From assembly GCF_900091625.1 (NCBI RefSeq), contig NZ_FMIC01000002.1, positions 3,286,001 to 3,350,000 of the forward strand: a stretch of 64,000 nucleotides of DNA, read 5' to 3'. The translations under genes and the position numbers were made by a program. Under the pieces are notes generated by a model. The model was not told the origin of the DNA. It made no database searches and was given only the letters and a program-made list of their open reading frames with translations. This document shows positions 52,461 through 60,770 of the stretch, one piece after another. Numbering within the stretch: position 1 is the stretch's first letter; every line of letters begins with the position of its first letter. This stretch comes from Micromonospora peucetia. GTDB lineage: Bacteria; Actinomycetota; Actinomycetes; Mycobacteriales; Micromonosporaceae.

Positions 52461-53504
52461 TTAGTGTGCCCGGGGCGGTGCGGTCGATTCGCGCACGATC
52501 AGCCGAGTGGGCAGGATCACCGGTGAGCCGGGCGGGTCGGGACGACGCCTGACCGGCGGTGCGGGGGGCCCGCCGTGGAGCGGGTCGAGCAGGATCCGCG
52601 CGGCGAGCCGGCCCTGCTCCGCCGCGGGCTGGGCGATCGTGCTCAGCCCGAGGGCGCTGGCCAGGTCGTGGTCGTCGACGCCGATCACGCTGACGTCCTG
52701 TGGCACCCGCAGGCCGGCGTCGCGCAGCGCCGTCATCGCCCCCATCGCCATCTCGTCGCAGGCCGCGAAGATCGCCGTCGGTGGGTCGCCGCGCCGGAGC
52801 AGCTCCTCGGTGGCCCGGGCGCCGCCGCCGATCGTGAACTGCGACTCCACGTCGAGGTAGGGGTCGGGGGTGATCCCGGCGTCGCGCAGCACGTCCCGGT
52901 AACCCCGACGCCGGTCGAGGTGGGTGGTGTAGGCGAGTTCGTCCGGGTCGCCGGTTATGTGGGCGATCCTCCGGTGACCCAGGTCGAGCAGGTGCCGGGT
53001 GGCGGTCCGCGCGACGCCGACGTCGTCGATGCGTACGCAGGGCCAGCCGGGCACCGGCGTGCCGGAGCTGATGGTCACTCCGGGCAGCTCCAGCCTGGTC
53101 AGGGCGGTCAGCTCGGCGGGGCGCAGCGGCGTGGCGACCAGCATCACCGCGTCCACCCGTTTGTGCAGGTCGGCGGTGCGAAGCACCCGCTGACGGGTCT
53201 GCTCCCGCCCGCCGAGGTTGTAGAGCAGCAGGTCATAGCCCGACTGCTGGAGGAAGTCCTCGACCGCCTCGACGACGGTCCCGAAGAACCACCGGGTGAT
53301 CCGCGGGACCACGACGGCGATCGTGCCGGTGCGTCCGCCGGCCAGCCGCGAGGCGCTCGGCGAGACGGCGTACTCCAGTTGCTCGGCCGCCGCGAGCACC
53401 CGGCGCCGGGTCGCGGCCGAGACCGTGGGCAGCCCCCGCAACGCCCGGGACACGGTGGCGGTGGAGACCCCGGCCAGGCGGGCGACGTCGTCGATCCTCG
53501 TCAC
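52461..53504 (-). CDS. LacI-family regulator of the alpha-glucoside operon
   Basis: The 347-residue protein has the LacI helix-turn-helix (IDDVARLAGVSTATVSRAL, residues 4-22), the hinge (SPSASRLAGGRTG) and a periplasmic-binding-like sugar domain with VIGVDDHD. It lies between the transporter genes and aglA on the same strand. It most likely represses the operon through the palindrome at 57064-57087 and is released by an alpha-glucoside. A strong hairpin lies before its start. Confidence 0.92.
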   Translation of the reverse strand: MTRIDDVARLAGVSTATVSRALRGLPTVSAATRRRVLAAAEQLEYAVSPSASRLAGGRTGTIAVVVPRITRWFFGTVVEAVEDFLQQSGYDLLLYNLGGREQTRQRVLRTADLHKRVDAVMLVATPLRPAELTALTRLELPGVTISSGTPVPGWPCVRIDDVGVARTATRHLLDLGHRRIAHITGDPDELAYTTHLDRRRGYRDVLRDAGITPDPYLDVESQFTIGGGARATEELLRRGDPPTAIFAACDEMAMGAMTALRDAGLRVPQDVSVIGVDDHDLASALGLSTIAQPAAEQGRLAARILLDPLHGGPPAPPVRRRPDPPGSPVILPTRLIVRESTAPPRAH

Positions 53505-53530
53505 GCTACCCCCCGCTTCGCTCCGCCCAA

Positions 53531-53564
53531 CTCCGCCGCCGCCGGTGACCCGGCGGCGGCGGAG
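53531..53564 (-). terminator. Hairpin inside the alpha-glucoside operon
   Basis: A perfect 15-bp stem (CTCCGCCGCCGCCGG with 53550-53564) and TGAC loop lies seven bases after the second permease stop and before the LacI gene. It may lower regulator and enzyme expression relative to the transporter. Confidence 0.65.
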
Positions 53565-53570
53565 ACACTC

Positions 53571-54539
53571 TCAGCCCTTGACGCTGCCGGCGAGCAGGCC
53601 GCGCACGAAGAAACGCTGGAGGGACAGGAAGACGATCAGCGGTACGACGATCGAGATGAACGCGCCGGCGGTGAGCCGCTGCCACTCGTTGCCCCGGGTG
53701 CCGGCCATCTCGGCCAGCCGGACGGTGAGCGGGGCGGTCTCGTTGCCGCCACCGGCGAAGATCAGCGCGACCAGCAGGTCGTTCCAGACCCAGAGGAACT
53801 GGAAGATGCCGAACGCGGCCAGTGCCGGGGTGATCAGCGGCAGCACGATGCTGCGGAAGATCTTCGGGTGGGTGGCCCCGTCGACCCGGGCGGCCTCCAT
53901 CAGGTCACCCGGGAGCTGCGAGATGAAGTTGTGCAGCAGGAAGACGGCGAACGGCAGTGCGAAGCAGGTGTGCGCGAACCACACCTGTGCGAACTTCTGT
54001 TCGTCGACCAGATCCCAGGCCGGCATGACGGTGATCCCACCGACGGTGACCCCGGTGGAGAAGAACTTCAGCAGCGGCACCAGCGCCATCTGTAGCGGCA
54101 CGATCTGCAGCGCGAAGATCGCGATGTACATCCAGTCCCGGCCCCGGAAGTTGATCCAGGCCAGCGCGTACGCGGCCAGGGCCGCGAAGGCGAGCGGGAA
54201 GAGCACCGACGGGATGGTGATCGCCAGCGAGTTGATGAAGTAGCTGGCGAGCTGCCCGGACGACGAGGAGCTTCCGAACAGCACCTCCTGGTAGTTCTCC
54301 AGGGTGAACGACGGGTCGGTGAAGAAGGTCCACCACCCGCTGCTCTTGATCTGGTCCTCCGGCCGGAACGAGGAGATGAACAGGCCGAAGGTGGGGATGG
54401 TCCAGACCATCGCGATGACGATCGAGACGAGGGTCGCGGTGCGACTGTTCAGCCGCTTGCGGACCCGCCCGGCGGTGCTGGTCGGGCGGCCGTCGGTCTT
54501 CTGGGTGCCGGTGGCGACGGTGGGCGTTGCGGTGGTCAT
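53571..54539 (-). CDS. aglG: Alpha-glucoside ABC transporter permease (second)
   Basis: The 322-residue protein is a MalG/AglG-type inner-membrane permease with six helices. The EAA loop EAARVDGATHPKIFRSIVLP contacts the ATPase. Its ATG lies one base after the stop of the first permease (TGAGATG), so translation is coupled. The substrate is inferred from the AglE-type binding protein and the GH13 enzyme in the operon. Confidence 0.93.
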   Translation of the reverse strand: MTTATPTVATGTQKTDGRPTSTAGRVRKRLNSRTATLVSIVIAMVWTIPTFGLFISSFRPEDQIKSSGWWTFFTDPSFTLENYQEVLFGSSSSSGQLASYFINSLAITIPSVLFPLAFAALAAYALAWINFRGRDWMYIAIFALQIVPLQMALVPLLKFFSTGVTVGGITVMPAWDLVDEQKFAQVWFAHTCFALPFAVFLLHNFISQLPGDLMEAARVDGATHPKIFRSIVLPLITPALAAFGIFQFLWVWNDLLVALIFAGGGNETAPLTVRLAEMAGTRGNEWQRLTAGAFISIVVPLIVFLSLQRFFVRGLLAGSVKG

Positions 54540-54540
54540 C

Positions 54541-55590
54541 TCAGCCCTCCCGCTGCTGACGGAGGTTGCGGATCTGGTAGATCACGATCGGGACCACCAG
54601 GATGAACAGGAACACCGCCAGGGCCGAGCCCTGCCCGTTCTGGCCGTACCGGAACGCCTGGTTGTACATCTCGTTGGCGATCACGCTGGTGTCGTAGTTG
54701 CCGTTGGTGGACGTCCGGACGATGTCGAAGACCTTGAGGGTGGCGATCGACAGCGTCACCACGACCACGATCAGCGCCGGCTTGATGCTCGGCATGGTGA
54801 TCCGCCAGAACATCTGCCAGGGGGTGACTCCGTCGAGCCGGGCCGCCTCCACGATGTCGGCGGGGATCGCCTTGATCGCGGCGGAGAGCACCACCATGGC
54901 GAAACCCGCCTGGATCCAGACCATGATCACGATCAGTAGCAGCGTGTTCAGCGGCGACTCCAACAGCCACTGCTTCGGCTCGCCGCCGAGACTGACCACG
55001 ATCTGGTTGAGCAGGCCGATCTGTTGCTCTCCCTCGCCCCGGTAGGCGTAGACGAACTTCCAGATGATGCTCGCGCCGACGAAGGAGATGGCCATCGGCA
55101 GGAAGATCAGCGACTTGGCCACCGCCTCGAACCGGGCCTTGTCCACCATGATGGCGTAGAGCAGGCCGAACGAGGTGGCGATCAGCGGGACGAGGAGCAC
55201 CCAGACCAGGGTGTTGATCAGCACCCGGACGATCGAGTCCTCAGAGAACATCCAGCCGTAGTTGCGCAGTCCGACCCAGTCGTTGCCGTTCGCGTCCATG
55301 AACGACAGCAGCGTGGTGCGGACGGCCGGGACCACCAGCCCGATGGTGAGCAGCAGCAGTGTCGGCAGCAGGAAGAAGAGCGCGAACATGCCCTCCCGCG
55401 GCTTGCGCCGGCGGGGGAGCGGGGCGCCGCTCGCGGAGGCGGCGACGAGCTGCCCCTCCCGGCGGCGGGCGAACCAGGCCGGCACCACGTCGAGGAGCAG
55501 GAGCAGACCGCCCACCACCGCGACGAAAGCGATCAGCCCGTACATCAGCATGAGGAACTTCGGCTGTTCCGCAGCGAAGTCGAACTCCAT
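54541..55590 (-). CDS. aglF: Alpha-glucoside ABC transporter permease (first)
   Basis: The 349-residue MalF/AglF-type permease has an extra N-terminal helix (about residues 14-38), a basic cytosolic linker and six core helices. The EAA loop is EAARLDGVTPWQMFWRITMP. A long periplasmic stretch with YRGEGEQQIGLLNQI lies between helices. It forms the channel with AglG; no ATP-binding subunit is encoded nearby, so a shared MsiK-type ATPase is likely. Confidence 0.93.
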   Translation of the reverse strand: MEFDFAAEQPKFLMLMYGLIAFVAVVGGLLLLLDVVPAWFARRREGQLVAASASGAPLPRRRKPREGMFALFFLLPTLLLLTIGLVVPAVRTTLLSFMDANGNDWVGLRNYGWMFSEDSIVRVLINTLVWVLLVPLIATSFGLLYAIMVDKARFEAVAKSLIFLPMAISFVGASIIWKFVYAYRGEGEQQIGLLNQIVVSLGGEPKQWLLESPLNTLLLIVIMVWIQAGFAMVVLSAAIKAIPADIVEAARLDGVTPWQMFWRITMPSIKPALIVVVVTLSIATLKVFDIVRTSTNGNYDTSVIANEMYNQAFRYGQNGQGSALAVFLFILVVPIVIYQIRNLRQQREG

Positions 55591-55658
55591 CGACCCTCCC
55601 AGGTCTTTGATCAGCCGGTGGGCCGGCCCACGTCAGCGGACCGGCCCACCGGTTCAGA

Positions 55659-56999
55659 TCACTTCCAGCTGCTCTCGATGCCGTTCAGCACCGTCGCGGT
55701 GTCCTTGCCGTTGATCCAGTCGATCATGCCCTTCCAGAACGTCCCCGCACCGACCGGCGCCGGCATCAGGTCAGAGCCGTCGAAGCGGAAGACGGTGGTC
55801 TTGTCCTGGAGGATCTGGACGGAGAGCTTGTCGATCGGGTTGGCGACGTTGGCCGGGTCGAGCTTGTTGTTGGCCGACACCCAGTCACCGATCTTGGCGC
55901 GGCTGTTGGCGTACTCGCCGGAGGCGAGGTAGGTCTGCACGGCCTGGACCTCGGGGCGGTCGGCGAAGGCCACGGTGAACTCGCCACCGCCCAGCACCGG
56001 CTTGCCCTTGCTGGCGTCGATCGCCGGGAAGTAGAAGGCGAAGACGTCGCCGTCCTCGGCCACCTTGGTGCCCTTCGGCCACTGGTTGGCGTAGAAGGAC
56101 GCCTGGCGGTGCAGCGCGCACTTGCCGGTGGTGATCGGCAGACCGGCCTCGCCGAAGGCGGTGGTGGCGATGCTCTTCACGCCGCCGTAGCCGCCGTTCA
56201 TGTACTTCTCGTTCTTGAGGATGGTGCCGGCCTTGTCCACGGCCTCGACGACCTTCGGGTCGTTGAACGGGATGCCGTGGCTGGTCCACTGGTCGTAGAC
56301 CTCGGGGGTCTGCGTCCGCAGCATCACGTCTTCGATCCAGTCGGTGGCCGGCCAGCCGGTGGCGTCACCGGACTCGATGCCGGCGCACCACGGCTTGGTG
56401 CCGGCGGCGGCGATCTGGTCGCTGAGCTTGATCAGCTCGTCCCAGCTGGTCGGGGTGGTCCAGCCCTTCTCCTTGAAGGTCTTCGGCGAGTACCACACGA
56501 AGGACTTCACGTTGGAGCCGAGCGGGGCGCCGTAGAACTGGCCGTTGACGGTGCTGTACTTCAGCCAGTCGGCCGGGTAGTTCTCCTCGGCCGTCTTCTT
56601 GGTCTCGGCGCCGACCGGCTTGAGCTTGCCCGAGTCGACGAAACGCTTGACCAGACCCGGCTGCGGGATGAACGCGAGGTCGGGGGCGTTGCCGCCGTCG
56701 ACCCGGACACCGAGCTGGGCTTCGAACTCGGCGCTGCCCTCGTGGTCGATCTTGATGCCGGTGCAGTCCTCGAACTGCTTCCAGGACTGGGCGAGGCGGT
56801 CGGCCTCGATGTCCCGGATGGACGAGTAGATCGTGACCTTCTTGCCGTCGTTGTCGCCGTACTTCTCATATGCGGCGCACTCCGCGGAGCCCGCGTTGCT
56901 GCTCTTCTTGTCGTCGCCGGTGCCGCAGGCGGTGGCGCTCAGCGCCAGCCCCAGCACGCCGGCGATCGCGAGAGCCTGGCGTGAACTTGCAAACGCCAT
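55659..56999 (-). CDS. aglE: Alpha-glucoside-binding lipoprotein
   Basis: The 446-residue protein starts with a lipoprotein signal (LGLALSATACG, lipobox Cys25) and is an extracellular solute-binding protein. The segment AGTKPWCAGIESGDATGWPATDW with IEDVMLRTQ (about residues 183-215, given here by landmarks GTKPWCAG and ATGWPATDW) is characteristic of AglE alpha-glucoside binders. AAGGAG precedes the ATG. It is the first gene of the five-gene operon, 65 bp after a LacI-type palindrome, and would be the most abundant product. Confidence 0.93.
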   Translation of the reverse strand: MAFASSRQALAIAGVLGLALSATACGTGDDKKSSNAGSAECAAYEKYGDNDGKKVTIYSSIRDIEADRLAQSWKQFEDCTGIKIDHEGSAEFEAQLGVRVDGGNAPDLAFIPQPGLVKRFVDSGKLKPVGAETKKTAEENYPADWLKYSTVNGQFYGAPLGSNVKSFVWYSPKTFKEKGWTTPTSWDELIKLSDQIAAAGTKPWCAGIESGDATGWPATDWIEDVMLRTQTPEVYDQWTSHGIPFNDPKVVEAVDKAGTILKNEKYMNGGYGGVKSIATTAFGEAGLPITTGKCALHRQASFYANQWPKGTKVAEDGDVFAFYFPAIDASKGKPVLGGGEFTVAFADRPEVQAVQTYLASGEYANSRAKIGDWVSANNKLDPANVANPIDKLSVQILQDKTTVFRFDGSDLMPAPVGAGTFWKGMIDWINGKDTATVLNGIESSWK

Positions 57000-57063
57000 G
57001 CCGTTCTCCTTCCTTGCCGGCGCGTGCAGGATTCGAACCCCGCGCCGGTCCGATGGGCGTCAC

Positions 57064-57087
57064 CCACATGTAAGCGCTTGCATGTGG
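57064..57087 (-). promoter_or_regulatory. LacI-type operator of the alpha-glucoside operon
   Basis: A 24-bp dyad with arms CCACATG and CATGTGG around TAAGCGCTTG matches in 11 of 12 base pairs. The AAGCGCTT centre is typical of LacI-family sites. It lies 65 bp before aglE; a possible -35/-10 pair on the minus strand (TGGACC, 17 bp, TTACAT) overlaps it. Confidence 0.75.
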
Positions 57088-57248
57088 CGTGGTCCACCCC
57101 TAACCGGACACGGGGAAGTAACAATCAAGAAACCTGTGGCCGGCTTTTGGGCGCGCTCCCACACGGGAATTCGACCTCTTTCCATCGATGGCGTTTTCTG
57201 ACACGCTGAAAGCAGGAAATCGAAGGATTTCGACATAGGAGGTGCTGG

Positions 57249-58022
57249 ATGGGCAAGCGGTGGTTGGGCCTGCTGGCGGCCGGTCTGCTGGTCGCGGGCG
57301 TGTTGGTCCCGGCGGCGCCGGCGATGGCCGCCCCGACGTTCAAGGTCCCGTTCCCGTGTGGGCAGTCCTGGTCCGGCCAGACCCGGACCGGCCACAGTCC
57401 GGCGTACGCGGTGGACTTCAACCGCACGAACGACCTCGGCGACCCGGTGGTGGCGAGCGCCCCGGGCACCGTCGACCGGGTCACGGATCTCGGCGGCACC
57501 AGTTACGGAAAGTACGTCCGGATCAACCACGGCGGCGGGTACAGCACCTACTACGCCCACCTCAACGGTTTCAACGTCTCTGTGGGGCAGGCCGTCGGCT
57601 ACGGGAAGGTGATCGGCTGGGTCGGCAGCACCGGCGGCTCAACCGGTCCGCACCTGCACTACGAGCAGCGGCTCAACGGCGCCGACATCCAGGTCCGGTT
57701 CAACGGCTCGCTCGCCCTCTACTGGGGCACGAAGAACTACGGCAGCGACAACGGCTGCGGCAGCGGCACCGGCTCCGGCACGGTCAACACCGCCGGGACG
57801 GCGCTGACCGTCCGCTCCGGCCCGGGCACCGGCTACGCCGCGGTGGGCACCGTCGCCGACGGCGCCAAGGTCACCATCCAGTGCCAGACCAGCGGCACCA
57901 GCGTCACCGGGACCTACGGCACCAGCACCATCTGGGACCGGATCGGGTCGGGCCGCTTCATCGCCGACGCGTACGTCTACACCGGCTCCGACGGCTACAT
58001 CCCCGGCGTGCCCCGCTGCTGA
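57249..58022 (+). CDS. Secreted M23 peptidase with SH3-like domain
   Basis: The 257-residue precursor has a signal peptide (cleavage near PAMAAP, residue 28), an M23 lysostaphin-like zinc peptidase domain (about 32-160; His49, Asp56 in GHSPAYAVDF and GPHLHYE) and an SH3-type domain (about 178-257, ALTVRSGPGTGYAAVGTV). It probably cuts peptidoglycan cross-bridges outside the cell. GGAGG precedes the ATG. A small hairpin GAAATC-GAAG-GATTTC (57216-57231) lies in the leader. A strong terminator follows. Confidence 0.92.
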   Translation: MGKRWLGLLAAGLLVAGVLVPAAPAMAAPTFKVPFPCGQSWSGQTRTGHSPAYAVDFNRTNDLGDPVVASAPGTVDRVTDLGGTSYGKYVRINHGGGYSTYYAHLNGFNVSVGQAVGYGKVIGWVGSTGGSTGPHLHYEQRLNGADIQVRFNGSLALYWGTKNYGSDNGCGSGTGSGTVNTAGTALTVRSGPGTGYAAVGTVADGAKVTIQCQTSGTSVTGTYGTSTIWDRIGSGRFIADAYVYTGSDGYIPGVPRC

Positions 58023-58029
58023 GCGGGCG

Positions 58030-58058
58030 ACGGGGCCCCGGCTTCACCGGGGCCCCGT
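58030..58058 (+). terminator. Terminator after the M23 peptidase gene
   Basis: A perfect 12-bp stem (ACGGGGCCCCGG with 58047-58058) and CTTCA loop lies eight bases after the stop. Confidence 0.8.
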
Positions 58059-58183
58059 GCGTCGTCCGGCCCCGCCGCCCGATAGGGGTAGGGGTCCGCC
58101 GTCACGCCTGGAGCACGCGACCTGTCGTCAGGTCGGAGCGCTCGCTCCGCCAGGCGCTCGGCCCGCCACCGGCCGGGGAGGGC

Positions 58184-58678
58184 TCAGCTGTTCAGGCGCC
58201 AGACGGCGAAGTTGAGTGCGGCGGCGAAGGTGACCCACGCCCAGTAGGGCAGCATCAACAGCGTCGCCGGGCGGGACACCCTGCGGAAGAGCACGATCGT
58301 CACGCCGATCGCCACCCACATCAGCAGGACCTCCGCGAACGCCAGCCCGTAGCGACCGGCGCCGAAGAAGAGCGGGGTCCAGATCGCGTTCAGCACCAGC
58401 TGGGCGATCCACGCCCAGAGTGCCGGGCCGAAACCGACCCGCCGCCAGACCAGCCAGCCGGCCACCGCGATCATCGCGTAGAGCAGGCTCCAGACCGGTC
58501 CGAAGAGCCAGGACGGCGGGGCCCAGGCGGGCTGTTCGAGGCTCGCGTACTCGGCCGAGGTGCCCTGCACGCCGAGCCCGCCGATCGCCGCGGCGACGAA
58601 CACCGCGGCCCCGAAGCCGAGCAGGGCCCACCGCTGCCGGGCACCGCCCGTCCGTTCAGCGCTCCGTGACATCTGCAT
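58184..58678 (-). CDS. tspO: TspO/MBR tryptophan-rich sensory protein
   Basis: The 164-residue membrane protein has five helices and the TspO signatures LEQPAWAPPSWLFGPVWSLLY, LVLNAIWTPLFFG and LPYWAWVTFAAALNFAVWRLN. TspO binds porphyrins and cholesterol-like ligands and is linked to stress responses and tetrapyrrole handling. The ATG at 58678 has GGAGA upstream; an ATG at 58672 also fits, and an upstream start at 58723 would add an unlikely leader. It appears monocistronic. Confidence 0.93.
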   Translation of the reverse strand: MQMSRSAERTGGARQRWALLGFGAAVFVAAAIGGLGVQGTSAEYASLEQPAWAPPSWLFGPVWSLLYAMIAVAGWLVWRRVGFGPALWAWIAQLVLNAIWTPLFFGAGRYGLAFAEVLLMWVAIGVTIVLFRRVSRPATLLMLPYWAWVTFAAALNFAVWRLNS

Positions 58679-58837
58679 GGCCGGGATATCTCCGCCGGAG
58701 GCGGCCGGTAAACCCGTGGTCACCCTCCAGGCGGCACGACACCGAGGTCGTCATGCCCGGATGCTCCTGTCGGGAGGACGGAGTTCCGGTCACGACGACC
58801 CCGGTGGGTCCTTGGACGGCGGCCTGTAGCCGCCTCG

Positions 58838-58981
58838 TCAATTGAAGATGCTCACACCACCCGGCCCGACGAGCAGGCCGACCACGATGAGGACGATGCC
58901 CCACAGGATCTGCCGCCGGAACAGCGCGAGAATACCGGCGACCACGAGTACGACTGCGAGAATCCAGAGAATCAGCTCCAT
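58838..58981 (-). CDS. GPGG-motif small membrane protein
   Basis: A 47-residue frame encodes two hydrophobic helices (LILWILAVVLVVAGILALF, then GIVLIVVGLLV) separated by RRQILW and ended by GPGGVSIFN. This is the small GPGG-motif membrane protein type seen across actinobacteria. Its ATG overlaps the last 10 bases of the phosphoesterase gene in another frame, so it is probably translated by coupling; no separate ribosome site is visible. Function is unknown. Confidence 0.85.
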   Translation of the reverse strand: MELILWILAVVLVVAGILALFRRQILWGIVLIVVGLLVGPGGVSIFN

Positions 58982-59748
58982 GTTTGCTGAATACCCGAGC
59001 CGCCGACGCCGGAAACCTGTGCCTGATCGAGGTTACCGCCCAGGTGGAAGATGCTGTACGCCTGCTTGATCACGGGGTGGGCGACGTTGCGGACGCGGAC
59101 CCCGCCGGGCGTGGTGCCGCGCTCGGTGCCGGCGTGCGCGTGCCCGTGCAGGGCCAGCGCGGTCGGTGCCGAGTCGATCGCCTGACCGAGCTGGTACGAG
59201 CCCAGGAACGGATAGATCTCCAACGGCTCACCGGCGAGGGTGTCCGGCACCGGCGAGTAGTGGGTGAGCGCCACCAGCACGTCGCAGTCCAGCCCACGCA
59301 GCGCGGCGGAGAGGGCGTCCGCGCTCTGCGTGGTGGTCCCGACGAACGCCTTCATCTCCGGCTCGCCGAAGTCGCTGGCGCACCGGCCGGCGAACCCTCC
59401 GCCGAACCCCTTCACCCCGGCGACACCCAGCCGGCCGCCGGGACAGTCCAGCACGATGCCGTCGCCCTCCAACACGGTGATCCCGGCGTCCTTGAGCACC
59501 TTGACCACCTGCGGCACCTGGTCGCACTGGTGGTCGTGGTTGCCCAGCACGGTCACCACCGGCACGCCGAGCCCGCCGAACTCGGTGGCCACGCACCGGG
59601 CCTCCGACTCGGTCCCGTGCCGGGTAAGGTCACCGGCGAGCAGCAGTACGTCAGCGTGTTCGGGCAGTTCGTCGAGGGCCGGCCGGAACCGGCCGACCAC
59701 GTCCTTGTCCAGATGCACGTCGCCCACGGCGGCGATCCGGATCACCAT
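58972..59748 (-). CDS. Metallophosphoesterase
   Basis: The 258-residue protein has the full calcineurin-like motif set: GDVHLD (residues 9-14), AGDLTRHG, GNHDH, LTHYSP and HGHAHAG, which bind two metal ions. Such enzymes cleave phosphomonoesters or diesters such as cyclic nucleotides; the substrate here is unknown. GAGG before the ATG overlaps the stop of the BON-domain gene, and its own end overlaps the GPGG gene, so all belong to one operon. Confidence 0.92.
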   Translation of the reverse strand: MVIRIAAVGDVHLDKDVVGRFRPALDELPEHADVLLLAGDLTRHGTESEARCVATEFGGLGVPVVTVLGNHDHQCDQVPQVVKVLKDAGITVLEGDGIVLDCPGGRLGVAGVKGFGGGFAGRCASDFGEPEMKAFVGTTTQSADALSAALRGLDCDVLVALTHYSPVPDTLAGEPLEIYPFLGSYQLGQAIDSAPTALALHGHAHAGTERGTTPGGVRVRNVAHPVIKQAYSIFHLGGNLDQAQVSGVGGSGIQQTWS

Positions 59749-59757
59749 GGAACCTCC

Positions 59758-60033
59758 TCAGGGCAGTTGCTCGATCTCCGTGGGCGCCTGCGTGCGGATC
59801 ACCCCGATGTCGCTGGTGATCGGCACGTCCGGGAACCGTTCGGCCACCCGGCGCAGGATCTCCTCCCGGCGGTGCGGGCTCTCCACCTCGCCGTAGAGCA
59901 CGAGGCCACGCTCCCGGCGGACCACGGTGATCCCCTGTTCGGCCACGTCCGGGTCCTCGGCGAGCAGCCGGTGGATCTCCGCCTCGACGTACTCGTCGGG
60001 CGGTCCGGTGGCGATGTCGCGGTGCTCGGTCAC
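59758..60033 (-). CDS. BON-domain-like small protein
   Basis: The 91-residue protein resembles a single BON domain (ITVVRRERGLVLYGEVESPHRREEILRRVAERFPDVPITSD lies at about residues 36-76). BON domains bind phospholipids or other envelope components, yet no signal peptide is present here. Its GTG start overlaps the upstream nucleotidyltransferase stop (GTGA). Confidence 0.75.
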   Translation of the reverse strand: MTEHRDIATGPPDEYVEAEIHRLLAEDPDVAEQGITVVRRERGLVLYGEVESPHRREEILRRVAERFPDVPITSDIGVIRTQAPTEIEQLP

Positions 60034-60614
60034 GGTGTCCCCTCCCCCTGCGGGGTGCCGGGGTGCGGCACCACCTCCAGCCGGTCCAGCAGCACCAGGA
60101 ACGCCTCCGCGTACGGCGAGTGCTGCGTCTCCTTGCGTACCCGTTCCCAGTCGATCTGCTCCCGCAGGGAGCGGGCCAGCGGCAGACCCCGGGCGAAGTC
60201 GCAGTAGTGCTGCGAGAAGCTCAGCAGCTTGTGCACCATGAGTTGGGTGGCCGAGAGCACCGGCATGTGGATCGCGTCGACGGGCCGGATGACCGTGTCG
60301 GCGAACGTCTCCTCGGTCACCGGCGTCTCGATCGGCCGGTGGATCAGGTCCACCATCCGACCGCCGTCGAAGACCTTGACCAGCCAGTCCTCGGGCGGAT
60401 GCTCAGCGGCGAAGCCCGCCGCGACCAGCGCTTCCAGGGCGCGTTCCACGTCGAGCTCGCGGATCAGGAAGTCGACGTCGTGCTCGCTGGAGTGACCGCC
60501 GTGGGCGTACACGGCGAAGCTGCCCCCGAGCGCGAAGGGGATCTCTTCCTGCTTGAGCACGGCGGCGACCTTCTTCAGCGTGTGCACCAGGCTCTCGTCC
60601 CCGCGCTCTGCCAT
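60030..60614 (-). CDS. Nucleotidyltransferase-fold protein
   Basis: The 194-residue protein has the minimal nucleotidyltransferase core ALGGSFAVYAHGGHSSEHDVDFLI (GGSxA then the DVD metal triad region, about residues 30-52). It resembles stand-alone AbiEii/DUF-type nucleotidyltransferases that modify RNA or small molecules. Its partner genes are a BON protein and a phosphoesterase rather than an AbiEi-like antitoxin, so a toxin role is not supported. ATG at 60614 has GGGAG upstream. Confidence 0.8.
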   Translation of the reverse strand: MAERGDESLVHTLKKVAAVLKQEEIPFALGGSFAVYAHGGHSSEHDVDFLIRELDVERALEALVAAGFAAEHPPEDWLVKVFDGGRMVDLIHRPIETPVTEETFADTVIRPVDAIHMPVLSATQLMVHKLLSFSQHYCDFARGLPLARSLREQIDWERVRKETQHSPYAEAFLVLLDRLEVVPHPGTPQGEGTP

Positions 60615-60770
60615 TGGCGTCTCCCGTCATGGTGGTGGGCGGCTGATCCGACTCCGGTACCCGGCATCGCGCTGGGCCACACCTGGCAGGAGGCCACGGT
60701 CGGGGTCAACCGGGAGCACGAGGCACAAATCTCCGGTAGACGCGGGCGTGGGTCGGATAGCCTGTGCAGA

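Noticed and set aside
57020..57050. tRNA-like T-arm (GGTTCGAATCC on the minus strand)
   Set aside because: No acceptor, D or anticodon arm can be formed; the DNA is the leader of aglE.
60030..60614. AbiEii-type toxin-antitoxin system
   Set aside because: No AbiEi-like partner; the gene is embedded in an operon with a phosphoesterase and BON protein.
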